In this document: positions 61,141-64,000 of the stretch, piece after piece
Position numbering within the stretch: the first letter of the stretch is position 1
Layout: the number at the start of each line of letters is the position of its first letter
From: Coriaria nepalensis
Lineage: Eukaryota; Streptophyta; Magnoliopsida; Cucurbitales; Coriariaceae
Assembly: GCA_027186245.1 (NCBI GenBank)
Contig: CP114486.1
Coordinates: forward strand, 5,361,501-5,425,500
Direction of reading: 5' to 3'
DNA: 64,000 nt
Program-made: the position numbers and the translations under genes
Notes under the pieces: model-generated
Database searches by the model: none
What the model saw: only the letters and a program-made list of their open reading frames with translations
What the model was told of the DNA's origin: nothing

Positions 61141-61730
61141 TTTAGATATTATATTTTTTAGTCTACAAATCCTAAAACCTAAACCTTAACGGTTTCACTA
61201 TAAACCCCAAAGCCTAAACTCTAAACTTAAATCCTAAAAACTAAACCATACATAGTAAACCATAACATTAAACCCCGAGACTATAGAGACCCTACATCCT
61301 AAACTATACACCTTAAACTATAATCCTGCTCTTAAACCCTAAACTCTAAGCTTTAAATCCTAAAAGCTAAATCCTAAAAGCTAAATACTAAAAACTAAAC
61401 ACTAAACTCTAAATCATAAACCATAAACCTAAAACCAAAAACCCTAAACCTAAATACTAAATTTAAACCCTAAACCCTAAATCCAAAATCCGAAACCTTA
61501 AACTTGAATCTATAACCCTAAACCCTAAACACATACCTTAAACCTAATCTCTAACCCTAAACCCTAAATCCTAAATTTTAAACCGTAAATCCTAGACTTA
61601 AACTCTAAAGCCTTAATCAAAACCCAAAACCTTAAAATTAAACCCTCAACCCTAAATCACACTTTAAACCCTAACACTAACCCTAAATCCTAAATCTTAA
61701 ACCATAAATCCAAAACTTAAGGATTTTTAA
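61141..61730 (+). repeat. Degenerate telomere-like tract (CCCTAAA variants)
   Basis: About 590 bp consist of dozens of heptamer-like words around CCCTAAA: AACCCTAAA, ATCCTAAA, AACTCTAAA, AACCTTAAA and exact AAACCCTAAACCCTAAA at several places. The plant telomere repeat is TTTAGGG, whose complement is CCCTAAA. The array is interstitial and strongly drifted, so not a functional telomere. Confidence 0.8.
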
Positions 61731-61878
61731 AAAAAATTTCAGCTTATATAATTATCATTATAGTGTTCTTGAACTATATGGAAAGCTCTAAGGGTCTATT
61801 GTTATGATATGTTTATTATATGATTTTATAGTGTCGTTGTCGGACTGAAATCCTTGGACCGAAATGATTGCCCTAGTG
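61725..61878 (-). repeat. Inverted copy of the upstream repeat unit
   Basis: Read on the minus strand this segment gives GGTCCAAGGATTTCAGTCCG, ACTATAAAATCAT, GAGCTTTCCATATAG, TCAAGAACACTATAATGAT and TTATATAAGCTGA, the same order as the unit at 60760-60870 on the plus strand. So the telomere-like tract is bracketed by opposed copies. Confidence 0.68.
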
Positions 61879-61888
61879 TGAAATTTCT

Positions 61889-62004
61889 AGATCTGACACT
61901 TATCGCTGTCACTTCCCACACCGTGAGCGACCGTTATCAAAAGTGACGGTGGAGGTTAACGGTCGCTCATGGTGTGGGAAGTGACGGTGATAAGTGTCAG
62001 ATCT
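61889..62004. repeat. Strong inverted repeat (48-bp arms, 20-bp loop)
   Basis: The left arm 61889-61936 starts AGATCTGACACTTATC and ends GAGCGACCGTTA. The right arm 61957-62004 is its reverse complement with three mismatches in 48. The transcript of either strand would fold into a near-perfect hairpin. It may be a tiny fold-back MITE or a small-RNA precursor. Confidence 0.9.
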
Positions 62005-63060
62005 TTGAAAACAGAGAGAGAAGAGAAGGAGAGCGCCATATTTTTGAGTGGAGGAGAGTTGGAAATGGCTCAAATGGCGTGAAAATGAGTATAAAAGAGA
62101 GAAAGGGAGAAGGAAAGGGAAAGAACGTGATAGTTACGTGTGGCAGCTGGCATAAGACATGTGTCATCACCCTAGAGGTGATCACACATAACGAGAAGCA
62201 TGGATTGAGGAGCATTTAAGATGTCGTCACGCATCATTTCGTATCCATCAATATGGTTAGGGGTCGGTAGAGCCTACGAAGGCGCATAAGCTATGAGGGA
62301 TGTCAAAATACCACGTAACTCATAATAAATGAGATTACGTGCCATGGGGCTAACTATTTGGCCCGATTTTGGGACAACCTAAGATCTGCAGCCTCAACAG
62401 TAAGGGAAATCAAGGCTGAGGCAGAATCTATAAATGTTGGAGTAACTGAGTAGGGAGAGAATATGACAACTGAGGCTAAGGTCTGATAAGACTAAGGGAA
62501 ACATCTGTTGACATTATAATAGCTAAGCAGGATAACAAGGCATCGAGTGTTGCTAAAGTTGGGTTAGGTATTTCGTCACTCATCTTAGACCTGAGCACGG
62601 ATACACTAAAAGAGTAGACAAGTGGAAAGCTACTGACACCTGAGTGAAGATCGTACTCATGACATGTGAGACTAAGGCAATGTAGTTACATATTGAAGCA
62701 GCTCTGAGCAGGTAACATATCTCTGTCATGTCAGACAAGGGGTGCACTGACACTATCATGGGGTACAGAATGATCGGGACCTTGAGGAATCGAAGCAGGA
62801 CACGTGTAAAGTTGTCTAAGGTTTCCCAACTTTATCAAAGTATAAAAGCTAATTAATATAAAAGTATAACGTATATGCATTTTTTAGGGAACTAAGCAAC
62901 TCATTTTTATTTATTTTCCCTCTCACACTCTTCTAAAAACTAACTAGAACGTTGGAGCGAGGTTGGCCGACCACCACCCCGACCGCTATTTGTTTGTGAA
63001 TGCATGCGTTGATCTTAAAGCACACTAAAGGAGGTAGAACCGTTTGTAGTAGAAATGATA
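62005..63060 (+). mobile_element. LTR-like sequence, probably a retrotransposon LTR
   Basis: The segment is GC-richer than its flanks. TATCAAAGTATAAAAGC at about 62836 could be the LTR TATA box. About 110 bp later comes TTCTAAAAACTAACTAGAAC and GGAGCGAGGTTGGCCGACCA, which resembles the R/U5 text of many plant LTRs (TAACTTGAGCGTCGGAGTG type). No second copy or primer site is visible, so ends are estimates. Confidence 0.45.
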
Positions 63061-64000
63061 TAAGCATGGGGTCAATTTTTAAATTTATATTTATTACTAA
63101 TTTTTATTAATTTAAAAATTTTAATATTTTTTAACCATAAAAAATTAACGTTAAAAAATTTTTTTAATTTATAATTTACTATTTACTAATCATAAAAAAA
63201 ATCAAAGTTACTAATTTTATTTAAGACCCAATCAAACACGAACAGTGTATGACTCCTTAAATCTTGCGACATCATAAGATGCTTCTTCATAAACTTAACT
63301 AATTAACCACTCGAATGTTGTATACTTCTATATTAATATTAATATATTTATTCAGACAGCCCCCCGTCTTGTAGTCCGACTAGCGTACGATCAAAAAAAG
63401 AGATGTGTACATTTGACTTATTGTCCCAAGTCTACCATTAAATACTAGGTTCATTTACAGAAGAAAAACGGGTGAATTTAAGTTGTTTCTATATCCTTGA
63501 CGAAAACAAACGAATAAATGGATGGTATCTTGTTATGGTTAAAAGCATAGACTATTCTTCAATATTCTTATTTGGTGAAAACTGAAAAGGAACAAAAGTT
63601 GGAAAGATGTCCAAGTGGAACTTGTGAGGCCTAGAGAAGGTAACTTGTTTGGGTCGTATCCATGTGGCTCAAATTATAATTCCTTAATTCCGAAGACATG
63701 ATCGTTACAGCAATTACTTCTTCAGATTGGGCTTTAAATAGTTGCATTAGTACTTGGATTATGTTGTGACAATTGGATTCTGTGACAATCGTATCGTTAC
63801 AGCAATTATTTTAGCTCTCAATATAAAAAAATGATCCATTCTTTTCAGAATAATATCTTTTCAGAAAAAGAAAAAAAAAAGGACAAAAATCTGAAGAAGT
63901 GGGTATATATATGCCTTCAAATCACTGCTACAATGTCGTAGTCTTTTTCCTAAAAGCGACCCTAATAATTAAGGGCCCCCCCCAACCCTAAATTGGAAGC
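63061..64000. other. AT-rich intergenic sequence at the window end
   Basis: No gene is seen. There is a poly-C stretch near 63975 and A/T-biased low-complexity sequence near 63070-63220. Confidence 0.5.

Noticed and set aside
61974..62219. 81-residue frame beyond the hairpin
   Set aside because: Arg/Glu/Gly-rich purine-biased translation that begins inside the inverted repeat; no family resemblance.
63970..63990. Poly-C run near the window end as a functional site
   Set aside because: A simple homopolymer without context; possibly sequencing noise.
1..64000. tRNA, rRNA, CRISPR or bacterial-type systems
   Set aside because: No tRNA T-loop/acceptor combination, rRNA block or spaced repeat array was seen; the plastid pieces contain no trnH.

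Overview
This is a nuclear window from a flowering plant, most likely a eudicot. It is AT-rich and its genes contain GT-AG introns. It carries five recognisable protein genes set in a background of decayed Copia, Ty3/Gypsy and hAT elements, plastid-derived pseudogenes and microsatellites. The species cannot be read from the sequence.

Layout: 1-2.8 kb holds the edge of a Copia relic and a small single-pass membrane protein gene (minus). 2.8-13 kb is gene-poor, with a Copia relic ending in an LTR, a GC-ended DNA-transposon-like element and a solo LTR with a near-perfect target duplication. 13.1-14.0 kb is a two-exon DUF599 membrane protein gene. 14.9-31.4 kb is mostly transposon debris: Copia integrase, hAT transposase, a Copia element with two LTR remnants, and a chromodomain Ty3/Gypsy element that has lost its polymerase. 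Gene-less promoter-like islands lie between these. 34.1-38.0 kb is an ETTIN/ARF3-type auxin response factor gene with an upstream ORF and two identical tasiR-ARF sites. 39.5-42.9 kb is a nuclear insertion of plastid DNA with ndhA, psbA and rpl2 pieces in both orientations. 43.6-46.9 kb is a composite of Copia and hAT pieces. 47.5-54.2 kb is a 13-exon guanylate-binding-protein-like GTPase gene (GBPL3 type). 55.0-57.4 kb, convergent with it, is a NAC transcription factor gene of the SND2/NAC073 type. 57.4-64 kb holds the NAC upstream region, degenerate tandem repeats, a degenerate telomere-like tract with an inverted flank, a strong hairpin and an LTR-like segment.

The five genes do not form one pathway. 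ARF3 acts in auxin-linked organ polarity, GBPL3 in nuclear condensates and defence or development, and the SND2-type NAC in secondary wall formation. The DUF599 protein and the small membrane protein have no firm role. No complete new system was found. The least ordinary material is the rearranged plastid insertion and the repeat architecture at 60.4-62.0 kb.
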